Part shown: piece by piece, positions 35,445 through 47,572 of the stretch | Layout of the letters: each line of letters starts with the position of its first letter | How positions within the stretch are numbered: position 1 is the stretch's first letter | NCBI GenBank assembly: GCA_038502055.1 | Contig: JAXRKN010000040.1 | Location: 5,084,001 to 5,148,000, forward strand | DNA: 64,000 nucleotides | Origin: Tanytarsus gracilentus | Taxonomy: Eukaryota; Arthropoda; Insecta; Diptera; Chironomidae | Reading direction: 5' to 3' | Made by a program: the position numbers and the translations under genes | Notes under the pieces: model-generated | Databases searched by the model: none | Seen by the model: only the letters and a program-made list of their open reading frames with translations | What the model was told of the DNA's origin: nothing

Positions 35445-38400
35445 TTAATCAAAAAGAACCGACAAGAAGTCGTCATTGTTTGCGTTGTTACTAGAGCCAC
35501 TGCTTGGAGGTGTATTTAAATCTGGAGGTGGGTCAAGGTAGGAGAGAAGTTCAAGAGGGTCCACATTGACATTGTCGGGAAGGAGCTGTTTAATAAAATT
35601 AATTTATATTAACTTAAAATTCTTAAAATATTTTCGAAAAAATTTATCTTACATTTAAATCATTACCGCCCTCTCCGTCGATGACAGCCGCAGGGTCAAA
35701 ATTCAAATCGGCATTCGCAAGATCGACATCGGTTAGATTTGGTATGGAGTTCATCAGGTTCTGCTGCATGTTCATGTTTTGCGGCGAGTTCATCATATTT
35801 TGTGGAGAGTTCATGAGACTCTGAGGTGAATTCATAATGTTTGAAGCGGAACTTAAAATATTTTGTTGGTGCTGAGGTGAATTGGAGTTATGTTGATTAT
35901 CATGAGCCGAGGGTACACTTGGTGGACCACTCGGAGTCATCGGGTTATTGTTATGACTTCCGCTCGGCGTGTGTGGTGTATGAGGTGTATGGGGCATCTA
36001 AACGATAAATTAATTAATTTAATTAGCATGAGATAAACTTTTTGATGTAGTCATAAAACAGACTTTTGACCTCAAGGAAACTTACCTGATCGTTAAGTGA
36101 CTTTTCCATTGCATTCAAGGGATCTAACGAATTGACTGACTCGTTTAGGTGTGCTAGTGGATTTGAGTTATTGTTAAACTCTCCTCCGACCATCGCTTCC
36201 TTCATTGGATTGCCATACGAGTCGAATTGCTGATTTCTTTGGTTATTGTAACTAATAAAAATAATTTTGTAATTAAAATGATTTTTAAAATTATTAAATT
36301 TAAATTTACCTTTGTCCAATCATATTTCCACTGGCGATGGAGTTCATATCGGGACTCATGTAAGGACTCATTGCTTGCATGTTATCCCATGCTGGAAGGG
36401 AAGTTGATCCTGGTGACATTACTTTACTGAATTGCTTACTGTCAGTGTCGAGAGGCTCCTGCTTAATGCCATTAATCGACAAAGGCGGTTTGATTGCCTT
36501 CCAATTGGCTTGCGCATCAATCACGACCTCTTCGATGTCTTGCTGCGAAGTCAAGGTGTTTAAAATTGCCCAAATGTACTGATCAATTTCAAGTCCCTCC
36601 GTTAATGCTGGTTTGCTGTTTTGAGAGTTAAATAATAATGTGAATATTTTTCATTTAAAAGCATCAAGTGGTGAACATACTTGCACACAGGACACCTCCA
36701 ATTGCCTCGTTCACAGTTAATTTGTAGATAAGCCTCGAGATCGAAACACTGTATGTGTTTACAATCGTGACCGCGTGCTGGTAAACTTATTCGCTTGCAT
36801 GTGATCGGACATTTCAGAAAAAGCTTTATTGATGAACTTTGTTGTTGATCCATTGGTGATGGTTCCTTATCGTTAACATGAGGTGATGACTGTATGTGAC
36901 CCTGAGCAAAACTTCGCTTTATTTTGGCCACAGCATGTTCAGCAGGTAAGAGATTTCGTCGTAGTAAAGTGTGAAGAACATGCCTCACAGAGGGTCGATG
37001 CACAAGTTGTAATACGAATAAATGTGACTATTTGAGAGAAAGATTAATTAAATTGAATTTAGTGAAAATATTAAGTACTTACACAGCAGCATGTGCTGAC
37101 GGTTATTTGAATAGTATTTCTGCCCGCCTGACACACTTGCTTCAAATACAGTGGACGATGAGTGTTCTTATTCTCGCCCCTATCAATTTCAAGTGGCGTA
37201 GAGTTCGCTGAAACTTGAACGCTTGCCGGCCAATTAGTGTTCATTTGTCGGTCCTCGTGGTGGAAACATTTTAGTTGTAGTTCGAGATCGGAGCGACACA
37301 TTAGAGTATTGTAGACGGTTGGCTTTAGTTGAAAAACATGATTACTGACTGCTAGATTATGCTCAAGTCTAAAGGGTGGTAGAATTATGCCGTCACGAAC
37401 CGGAAACGTTAATCTTAATTCTTCATCTACTTTTCGTGCGCGAGAGAAGACAAATTTCAAATTAATTTTCGTCCTTACAAAAAATTTTAATTAAGCAAAC
37501 TTACTGTGTACAATATTTGGTTTAATGTCGGGATTTGGACTTATGTAGGGTGTCATTGAGGAAGCGGGTGTGAGGGGCGGTGTCGGATTTCCAGGAACCG
37601 GACTATGTTGATAATTCATGTTTCTTTCTTGCTGATGAAATCCTTGTATGTTTTGGTAGCTAGAAGCAGCGTTGCCGTAATACTGCTGTGCAGCTGAATT
37701 GTTGTATGGTGGAGTGTTTTGTCTCTGAGATGGCATCATTGGCGGACCTGTTCGTCCATACATGTTCATTGAATTTTGTCCTGGTCGACCGTATTGATTT
37801 TGTATTGGGATAGAGACACTGCCCTGGTGAGGAAATTGATTTATTGTGTTAGGCCCGGGAGTTGTCGGCACCGTGCTTCCGATGCCATACATAGCCGTTC
37901 TCTTTTGAGCTGTGTGCATTTGTGGATTAGGATATGGAGACATTCGTCGTGCTGCATAGCCTCCATTTGCCATGCCCTGCATCTTTTGCATTGGATTCAT
38001 TTGATTCATGCCATTCATTTGATTATTAATTTGATGACCAATTCCTGCTCCTCCCATTGTGGCCATGCTACTTGTGTTACTATTATTGCCCATTTGCGAC
38101 ATTTGACTCGGATGATGCCGTTGATTATTATAGTTCATTTGTGGATTTACCGAGTTCATTCCGTTAATATTCATTTGCATTTGATTCATATTCATGCCAA
38201 GCTGTTGTGGCTGCTGCTGCTGTTGTTGATGTTGCATCCCTGGTCCATTCAAATTGGTCATACTTCCAGGAACGCCAACTCCACTTCCATTCATTCCATT
38301 AATTGAATTCATTTGGCTCATCATTCCATTCATATTCCCGTTTGCCAAAGAACTATTGTTGCTTCCATTGCAGTTCATCTGATTATTCCAGCTATTTTGC

Positions 38401-38779
38401 GAATGCATTCCCATATTGTTCATCTGTTGGCATGTCATGTGCATGCGAGAGAAAATAATTTTCGATACATTAATAATTAATTATTCATGATGAGATTATA
38501 TTTTTGGTGTACATGAGATTGTTTTGTATGTACGTATGTATGTACCTGTGAATTATATCCCACATCCATTCCGCCTTGTTGACCAGCAGCGACCATATTA
38601 GTAAAATTATTGTTTAAATTATTTTGATTGCTATAATTGTTGATGCCGTATTGACTAAAGTTGCTGTTGTTGTTGTTGTTGCTGTGATTAAAGAGTTGTT
38701 GATGACTCGACGTAGGCGCACCAGGCGCTAATTGCTGATTGTTATTAGTCCTATTAATACTAGAATTGTTACTATTCAT
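35445..38779 (-). CDS. tna: Tonalli / Zmiz-type SP-RING protein
   Basis: Eight coding exons (minus): 38546-38779, 37505-38423, 37083-37429, 36681-37027, 36310-36615, 36086-36251, 35653-35997, 35445-35585, giving 934 residues. The N-terminal 380 residues are Asn/Gln/Met-rich (prion-like). The XSPRING part (about 385-630) begins DEELRLTFPVRDG and includes RLEHNLAVSNHVF, RQMNTNWPASVQV and the zinc core CPITCKR..CKHIQCFDLE..WRCPVC, matching human ZMIZ1/2. The C-terminus ends with the acidic LELLSYLDPP and FLSVLFD activation motif. Tonalli is a PIAS-like SUMO E3 co-factor interacting genetically with the BRM chromatin-remodelling complex. The ZMIZ N-terminal helical domain is not found, so further coding exons may lie to the right. 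The ATG at 38779 is the first in this exon but the frame is open to a possible acceptor at 38807/38808. Confidence 0.9.
38525..38545 (-). repeat. TACA microsatellite at the tonalli exon 1 donor
   Basis: The intron 38424-38545 begins GTACATACATACGTACATAC, so the splice donor itself is the first unit of a tetranucleotide repeat. Confidence 0.6.
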
Positions 38780-38981
38780 GTGAATTGGCTTTAATGGTGT
38801 TTGTTGCTAGCAGCGAGAAAGAAATCTACTATTTGCTCAGTTGCAGTAGTGAACTTTTCAGAATTGCCTTTGAACTTAAAATCATCTACCACTACTATCG
38901 AATGGCGTAACCACAAAAATTTCGCATTGGTTACATCACTCTCTCGCTCTTTTTTTCTGCATCGATGCTGCCGCTTTGTAC
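38780..38981 (-). other. tna: probable 5' UTR part of the first visible tonalli exon
   Basis: A strong acceptor (TTATTTTGCAG) ends at 38982 on the minus strand, so the exon with the ATG at 38779 may start at 38981 with about 200 nt of 5' UTR. A second acceptor (pyrimidines then CTGCTAG) ends at 38807 and would give a shorter exon with nine extra in-frame codons (QQTPLKPIH) before the ATG. Confidence 0.45.
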
Positions 38982-39125
38982 CTGCAAAATAATTGATAGA
39001 TTTATAAAATAATAAAAACATCCGCCGCAGAGTGCAACATTGCCAATTTTAGTGTAAAATAAATTTAATGCGTTCTCTCGATTATCGGGTTACGATTATC
39101 AATTAGCACCGCACAGAGTACATAG

Positions 39126-39152
39126 TCTCTCTCTCTCTCTCTCTCTCTCTCT
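39126..39152. repeat. CT microsatellite
   Basis: Uninterrupted alternating T/C for 27 nt followed at once by GAGAGA, so the junction is a small inverted repeat. Candidate GAGA-factor binding DNA. Confidence 0.85.
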
Positions 39153-40243
39153 GAGAGATTTTGTGACAATTTTCAGACACATAAAACATAATCTGCCCAC
39201 TTTGCCTCCCCCCAACACGACTCAACCCCGGCAATTCACACGCATATAATACACAAAATGAAATATTTAATCAATTGCCATTAAATATTTGAAATTACTG
39301 CTACTTCTGCTGGTACAGAGTTGTGGTTATCACAGAGGGACGATTTGTAAATGTTTGATTTAAATTTAAATTGTTATCAAATTAATTTAAAAATGATTGC
39401 CGGGTCACTCAACCTACGAATTAATCCTAGATAATGCATATGTTTGCACAACCATTCAATCACTAATCTCGGTCACCGGGATTAATTTTTAAACAATGAC
39501 GAGCCAGCTCACTAGCTCTTCTCGACTCTCCCCTGGACATTTTAGAAAAATTATCTTTTCACTCATTCGATGAGAGAGAGAGAAAAAGCACTGCTTCAGT
39601 TGGCAACGAATAGATGAATTTTTTATCATTCCAAATTTCCTCATTCCTCTCTTTGCCTTTATCCTTCAAGCAGCAAAAAGTACATAATAAATTTGATAGC
39701 AGTGGTAGAAGTCGAGAGTGAAAAAATGTGCTAGTGGAGTGTGAGTGAAGAGGAGAAAATCGTATTTTGGCCACAAAAGCATTTTATGGGGCAAAAAATT
39801 CTCTTGAAAAATGAACACATATTTATTCGCTCCCAAAGAAGCCAAGGGTAGTTGGTGTAACGAAAAAGAAATTTCCTGTGACACAATTTTCAAATGATTC
39901 CTAAATGATTATTGGCTGATTGAAATCGCTCAACAATCCAAATAATAATGAATATCATATTGATATTTAATTCGTCCATTTATATCGAATATGAGCAGCA
40001 GTATGAGCATATTTCAGAAGTGTAATAATCATGAAAAATAATTAACAAATGAATTTCGGTGGAAATTTCATTAAACCTCATGCTGCGTGCGGGGTGGAAT
40101 GAGCGAAAGAGAGCATTTAGATGAAATACCGATAGTGTTAATAAAACGTGGCTGTATTTAGAATGTTGTTGGCATGTGCGAAGGGAAAAACTCACCGAAA
40201 AAAATTGTTGCAATTTGTTTTCGTTGCTAAAAACGTGTTTTAC

Positions 40244-40344
40244 TCTATTTTTCGTCGTTGTAAGTTATTCGAGGATTTCTAGAAGGTGTTATTGTGGATC
40301 GCAATCCCACTGAGAACACGTTGTTGCTAATCATTCGTTAAGTT
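40244..40344 (-). other. candidate noncoding 5' exon of tonalli
   Basis: A strong minus-strand acceptor (long TTTTTCTCTCTCTACTTTCAG ending at 40345, shown here only as its class: pyrimidine tract plus CAG) and a possible GTAAAA donor at 40243 bracket 101 nt without an obvious ORF. It is the best-looking acceptor in this part of the desert, but isolated acceptors arise by chance in pyrimidine-rich DNA. Confidence 0.25.
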
Positions 40345-43300
40345 CTGAAAGTAGAGAGAGAAAAAAATTCTAATTAAAGTTTATGAGATAACAAAATTCA
40401 CACTGATTTACATTATTTTGATTACGAAAACTTAATCATTTTTCATTAGCCGCTATGTTTGCGGCGCATGCATCGCGCGCTCACATTTTCATGGAAAATT
40501 AGGTTCGATTTGATTATTTTAGCGTTAAGTGTTGAGCAAACACTCGAGCTCTCAACCACTTGAAGCTTATTGAAAATGGAAATTATATCTCGCTTTCTCC
40601 CATGAGCTACTACGATGAATCCGAAAATAGTTTTATAATATTTTATTCAGAGTAATGGAAATAGCCATGAAAAAAAGAGCTAGCACACCCCTTCGCACGC
40701 AGTAAACCATAATTCAAATAAAATATTCCACTCTCAATGGAGTCGACAACAAACAGAGGCATGTCATGAAGTTATGAGAGAAGGCCAACGACGACGACAG
40801 CGGCAAAAAAATATGCAATTCAATAATGTGCGTAGTTACTCTTCACCCTCTTTCGCAGTTGTTTAAAATATACAAAGAAGAGTAAAATATGGCAAACAAA
40901 TAATCGCTCTCTGTTGCACATTCATTCACAACCCTTTAATCTAATTCTATTTCATTTTTCCGATATTGACGACTCGAAAATTTTATTTTCATCACCCCCT
41001 TTATTGAGCGCTTTTTCATATTTTTTTCGTATGTCCGCAACTACACGACGACGTCACATTGAGAAATGAACAAATATAAAAAATTGAATGGAATGTACAT
41101 GAACCCGAAAGTGGTCAAATGAAATGCAAATGGGCCAATGTTGAGAAGCGAAAAAATTGTATTTGTATATTGCGATATAAAAGAGTGTGAGAGAAAAGGA
41201 AAAATCCACCCACACCACACACATCGATTTTCACAATGCCGAGCAGGCGTCATCATCGTCATGTTTGTTTGTAACATCAGCGTACACAAAACAATATGTG
41301 TAATTGAGTGCGTTTCACTTCATTTGTTAAGTAACCCCTTTTTCTGAACCGCCACCCTATAACTTCCATCCTCCTTCACAAAAACCCCCGCTAACACCGC
41401 CTTGACAAGCCTTTTTATGATTATTATTTGCGCTATAACAACAAGAAAGCTCTTCTTCCTCTTCACTTTTCACAATCATATAAGGTGAAAAATCATTGAA
41501 TGTGTGTTGAAAAATCAATTTCTATAGGTATGTAAAAAAATTTGATTAACAAGTAGCTTTTAATTAAAAATCACGCGGGATGCATCAAAAATAAAAAGCG
41601 TGAGAAAAAACATTGACTGGCATTTATCGGTGGAAAAAATATCGCACTAATTCACTTATAAAAACACCGCCACTTCGCTCGTTTTTATATCACCTAATTT
41701 CATTGAAGAGCAGCAGCAACAACAACAACACAACAGTTGAATATAAAGAGCAACGCAACACACAGAGAGCAGCGATTGAAAAAGGAGGCGCGGGGGTGTG
41801 AGTGAGTAAGCGAGAGAGAGAGGAAAAACAAATGATGGGTATCGCATGGAAAAATAAACTATCATAGAGAGGAAAATTATCTATGTCGATTCGAATGTTC
41901 AACAAACTCGCAGACTAATACAAAAACATATTTATGTGTCGAGAAAGAGAGCATTTTAAGTGTGTCTGCGAATGTTCACGAGAGAGAGGCGCCGAACGAT
42001 GATACATAAGATTCTCATTGACTTATATATAAAAAAGTCGAATGTGTACATATGGAGAGTCAATCGGCGCTCACACCACCTTTTAACTTATTTATTCCAA
42101 TTCCTATTTTCTCTCGTTCTCTCTTGAACAATTTTAATGTACACGATGATATCTCTCTATTGTTCTCGTTCTGCTCTTTTATGTCATAATATATTTTTAT
42201 TTGCTTAAGCATTTTCATCTTTCCGCTCTCTCTTACACACTTTCCTCTCTCTCTTTGTGTATTCACTGTGTGTTTTTATATTATTGATGACGATTAAGGT
42301 TTTTTCCTTTCCTCCTTCACAGCTCTTCGTTGTTAAATAAAAATCAGTATAGAAATCATCGAGAAGTCTTTTTTGCGCTCGCTTCTGTTAGAGGGGGTGC
42401 GAGAAATGTATAAATGTGAACGAGGGAAGACGACACTTCAGAGCGAAAATATTTTTCTATTGAGTTATTTTCCTGAATACACTTGAGCAGGAAATCTTGA
42501 CAAGATTTTTTTTCGCATTATAATGCAATTTTCCCTCAAACGGTTCATTGCAAAATTTTTAAATGATACATTGTACACCTTTTAACCCACAAAGAGAAGA
42601 AAAAGCTCCACAGAATGAGCGAGAACAAAAAGCTCTTTTTTGTCTTTTGCTTCTTTTTTTATCCATCCGTTATTTCATTCATTCACTACGTGTGCAGCAG
42701 AAAAAGGAAAATTTTAAACATTTGAGCACACAAAAAAGGCATATATATGTACTTTGTATACGGTGGTGGAGTGGAATCGAGATCGAGACTGAATGTGTTT
42801 TAACCCCTAGATTTCGTATGGCATGGTGGAGGAAAAAAGACGAAAAGAAACACAAAATACCATCGTGTATGCATAACATGATACTTATTTCATTCGCATT
42901 CACTACATTTCAATGAGTTTTATGCAGCACATTTGTGCACACGGTGAACTTTTCAGTTTTCAGTTTTCCACTTTCTGCATGAATATGGAATGAGTGTGAG
43001 CATGGAAAAATATAATAATTTTAATATTGCGAATATTTACAAGAGTAGCAAGAGCAGGCGAACGTATTCCGAATATACGATAGACGACGACTACGACGAC
43101 GGTGGGAGGATAATAGATTTTCTCGAGTGCATGAATGAGAGACAGAGTTGGCAAGTGCAATGAGGAGAGGGTTGAACTTTGCCACATAAACTCAGTATAC
43201 ATTTTCAGTGTTAATCCATTTTTCCCTCAACACTTACTCTGCGCGAAAGCTTTAAAGCACACTCACAAAATCATTTCAATGCTTTTGAAAAATAATTTTT

Positions 43301-43909
43301 CCGAAAAAAAAGTGTCGTTCATTAGGGACATCGTCCCGTTGTGCTCAAATGAGAACACTGTTCCCATAAAAATTGAATGTATATATATATGCAATGTGAT
43401 ACCCGACAAAAGCGCAATCCAGCAAGTAACGACGAAATTGAACGATAAAGCTCTCAATATGCACACACGAGAGTGGAAAAAAAGAACATAATAAAAAATT
43501 TATTCGAAATATTGTCGATGAGCGCGCGAACACAAAAAATGGCCAGTATCTGTGTGTCAATATATAAAAATGATTTTTTTTCTCGTAAAGTGACATTTTT
43601 CTCTCTGTGCATTCATAATCGGCTGATGATTTTTTTACTCTCGGCGCAGTCATACAGAAAAATGCAACAATTGTTAAAACCGTGTGAATGAATATAATAA
43701 TCATATGTGAGATCATTTAATACTCTGGCTTTCATGCGATGTCCTTAAAATGAATCGAGTGACTGAATAATGATGATACAATAAATTAAAATTAATCGAA
43801 TTGTGTGAAAAGGTGAGGGTGGCGAAGTTAAAACAATTCGAAAAGATTTCGACCGTTGAATTTTTTGAAGCTTTCGTTCTTTTGATTTATTGTCAATGTT
43901 GATTCTTGA

Positions 43910-43917
43910 TGACGTCA
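43910..43917. promoter_or_regulatory. perfect CRE palindrome in the desert
   Basis: TGACGTCA. Related ACGTCA-bearing sites are at 41049-41056 (GACGTCAC) and near 44219-44226 (TGACGTCT). Binding by CREB/ATF or other bZIP proteins is inferred from the motif. Confidence 0.35.
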
Positions 43918-44348
43918 CATCCGCTCAACCCTCGCACATTAAGAATATACAAATAAATAAATTGCTCACTCACTCGCACACAAAAGGAGTCCAAGGTTAG
44001 CTCAATTGGCTTCAAAGTTCCGAAAATTAAATTCGTGCTGCTTCCCAAAATCCGCCCATTGACACGCAACAATATTCTTTAGAGCGAAAGAGTGAGCTAT
44101 ATACATAAAGGTGAGTGAGAGGGAGAGAGAGAATAAATCGGAGAGACTTGACTTCTTTATTTCTTAAATAGACATTAATTATTTCGCTTGTGTGGAGATG
44201 TACAGCGTTCTTGCCCCGATGACGTCTTGTAATATGAAAAAAAAATAAACTGAAAGAATAATTTCTCGCCAGAATAATTTTCTTTACACTCTTTAGTATA
44301 AAAAAAGAGGGAGATGTGAAAAAACTAATAAAATCAAGGTTTCACACG

Positions 44349-44369
44349 CATCATCATCATCATCATCAT
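44349..44369. repeat. CAT trinucleotide repeat
   Basis: Seven perfect CAT units. Confidence 0.85.
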
Positions 44370-47300
44370 ATTCCACTATATTGTGGTAAAAGTCCTTCAC
44401 TTTATTCTTTCAAAGAGGAGTGCTTTATTGTAAATTCATATATATTTATTCAACACACTCGAGTGTCTCAAGTATTGTCGAGTTTCAAACACACCAAAAA
44501 ACCGACAAATTGTGCATAATTTACCCACTTTTCAATACACAAATACCTTCATATTGCTACCCTCGTTATTTCTCAAAATAACTTCGTCACAGGAGCTGAC
44601 AATATCTCTTCTCCTTTTAAGAGAGAGGTAACATTTTTTTACAAGATTAATTTCTATTTTAAAAATAAACACGCGTACTACATAGAACATTATAAATTGT
44701 AGGGAAGTCATTATTCCTCAAGAATAAACCGAAGAAGATGAGAAATTTATCGCTTAATTTTTTCCCATTGTTTGACTTCATCTCATCTTGTCGTCATCAT
44801 AGTTTTCAACCCCTGCCCTAAAGCGAAGATACGAAAATATGTTTTGTATTTTCTTTCCTCGCTGCCTCTCTTGTGTGATGTACAAGTTGAGTTGTCATTA
44901 ATAATGCCAGTGAGCTCTTTAAGTAATTATTTTTTTTTAATTTAAAAGATTTTATCAGACTAAAGATTTAAAAGTGGTGAAATTATTAAATTAATTTTAA
45001 TATAGTCTTTAAGGATGCTGATTATTCACACGTGAATGAACAAAAATAATTTTTCGAATATTTTCATCTCCCAAAAGTGAAATCTTATATTCAGGGATAA
45101 AGATCATAAAATTTAAATAAATTTTTATGGAACATGTCAAAAGATTCTTCGGGTTCTCGAAGAATTGCTGACGGATTGAAATTTTGTTTACTTCATGAGT
45201 CAGTAAATGAATAAAATTTTCCAGCGTTGAGGCAAAAAAAAATCATTGTTGATTTCCTTTTCGAAGTCATCAAATATAAAAATGAATCCGTTTAATATGC
45301 AAAGCGAGAACTCGATACATATCTCCCCTTCATAATCGAAATTGTGATGAATATGTGTAAAATATTTTTAAATTCTTCCCGCTCTATGCTGTGTGTGCAT
45401 CGCATCATATTCGCCCCATTATTCTCTCATTCATTCGTTTCTTCCTTCCACACTTCAATATTGTTGTTGTTGTATAATACACAAAATAATTTTTCCCTTA
45501 TTCGATTTTCACTTTAATTTTAACTGCTACCGCTGCTATTTATTTGTACAAAGTGCAAGCAATTGATTTTTTGAAGACTCTTATTGTTCAAATAAAATTT
45601 AATTTTTAAATGTCGTCACACAATTTTACAAGAAGAATTAATGTTAAATTCAAAGCCCATTGTGATGATCATGATTATGAAAGTGAGTGAGGAAAAATCG
45701 ATTACATTATTAAATCTCACAAATTTATGGTTGCATCATCATGAAATAAAGTTAAAATTTATGCTAAAACAACCGAGTGGTGCGGTGAGAAGGGAAATGA
45801 TTTGGCATTCATAAAATATTAAAAGGCGAACAATAGTGACACCAACCACTTTATCAAAAATAATATTTCACTCTCGAGATGTTTCGCATTTTTTTCTCTT
45901 CTTAATTCTACTTCACAACATCTCTCTCTTGCTGTCGTCATCAACATCATCGTCATGATATTCCCTCCATCAAACCGTCCGACATACATTTGCAAAGAGT
46001 GTGAGAGAGAGAAAAAATGCCATGTAGATGGTGACTGGAAGGTTCTGTTTGCACAACAGCGGCTCAAAAACATCCCTCGATGAAAATGATTTTTTGCCTT
46101 AATCATAATTTTTTCCTCCTCACTTTTTTTTTCATTTCATTTCGCTCTTTTAACTTTTGAGAAATCATTTTTTTCCATCCATTTGATTGACGACAACAAC
46201 AAAAATTTGATGGTAAACGCATATTATTTATTTTACATGCATCGCACAAACACAATTAAAGTTTATGTTTTGAAAAATTGCGAAATTTATTTGACGCATA
46301 TATACGAAAGTATAAGGAGGGTGGAAAGCAGACATGACATTATCAGTGAGCGATATAATAACGATAATTGAGAGGAAGAAATTGCGCATTTGAAGTCAAA
46401 TTGAAAAGATGCTTGAACTTAGCAACAAGTTTCCTTAGAGTTCGTCGTACCAAACAAAATATAAAAAGCACATATCGAATTCACATTTAAATCCCACGCA
46501 AACATTATTTACTTTTATTTAACATTATCACACAAAAGTGGTGACTGCTAGAGTGCTCTCGATGTCTCTATAACTACATTTTAGAATCTATCCTTTTATC
46601 GATCCTCACATGTGTGTGTGTGTTTATATGCGAATGTTTGTTATTTGTGTGCTCACAATAATCTTCCAATAAATATAAATTAAATCAGTCGACAGTGATG
46701 AGGACGACATCGAGAATATTGTGTTTAAGGGAAGAATTTCTCGAGGAGAAAATGCGAGTAATAGAGTGTGTATATCAACACGCATTCGAAATATTGTTTA
46801 ATGCTGAGTAAAATAATAAAAGGGGGTGATGAAAAACTATTATCAAAAAAATTAAATGGAAATTATTTAATGACGCAGTAATCGAGCGATTTTCAAGTGT
46901 GTTTAAAAATTATTTCGAAAGCTAATCGATATCTCCGCAAGTCAAAGAAATTTACCGAATATATATCCGATATTCATCTCAAATCAACATTCCCAACAAG
47001 TAAGCACACACAGCCGAAATAACAATTTTTCCATCCATGCCTCTGCAATTTTTCTTTTCTCCTTCTTCTGCGAATGTGTCGTGTGATAGTCGTTTTGGGG
47101 GCGAGAGAGAGAGAGGCGCCATTAAACAGTGATGCCGCTACCGCATCTTAATAGAAACTCGAATGTAGTGCCATAAGATTTTGCTACATAATCACATTCT
47201 GCCACCACTGTGCGTTAGAGTCGAAGAGGAAATTTATTACCACATTTCATCATTTCGGTAAAAAGGGAACTTTTTCTCTCTTCTTCTTATTATTGCCTTC

Positions 47301-47555
47301 GAGTGTGGAAGAGAGATGGAAAGAATGAAATAAAACCCACCACCCCATATGTCCTTTTACGCTTTTTCTTCTCAACCAAGTGAGTGGGGCAAGATTTTAT
47401 TTTCATCTTTTTTTTCATGCTGCCTTCTTTGCAAATTTTCTTCTTCTTATTTTCTCGCTTAGAAAATGGAATTTGCCGTGAGAGTTACGATTTTTTTCCT
47501 TATGTACTTCATGAGTGTGGGCAGGTTGTTGCATGAATTTAGATACACCACCCTT

Positions 47556-47572
47556 GAGAGAGAGAGAGAGAG
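47556..47572. repeat. GA microsatellite
   Basis: Seventeen nt of alternating G/A, one of the longest GAGA-factor-like tracts in the window. Confidence 0.8.

Larger units (their letters stand above)
38982..47000. other. gene desert 5' of tonalli, part 1
   Basis: No coding frame with domain or codon evidence. It contains a 27-nt CT run at 39126-39152, a seven-unit CAT repeat at 44349-44369, and GAGAG runs near 39572, 41811, 41976, 44117 and 46000. CRE-like GACGTCA lies at 41049-41055 and a full TGACGTCA at 43910-43917. Pyrimidine-rich and purine-rich strands alternate. Best read as a long 5' intron or upstream regulatory DNA of tna; inference. Confidence 0.4.

Noticed and set aside
37430..37460. 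acceptor at the GTAAG/GACG site upstream of tonalli exon 3
   Set aside because: It gives the wrong phase after the donor at 37504; the AG at 37430 restores the conserved DEELRLTFPVRDG start.
37776..38306. 176-codon ORF on the plus strand rich in His, Ile and Leu
   Set aside because: Antisense of the Asn/Met/Gln-rich tonalli exon; composition follows from that repeat bias.
38791..39021. 76-codon minus-strand ORF upstream of tonalli
   Set aside because: It overlaps the probable 5' UTR and crosses a good splice acceptor; no coding signal of its own.
42563..43716. ORFs of 117-123 codons in the desert
   Set aside because: They run through low-complexity DNA on both strands and show no domain, splice partner or codon bias.
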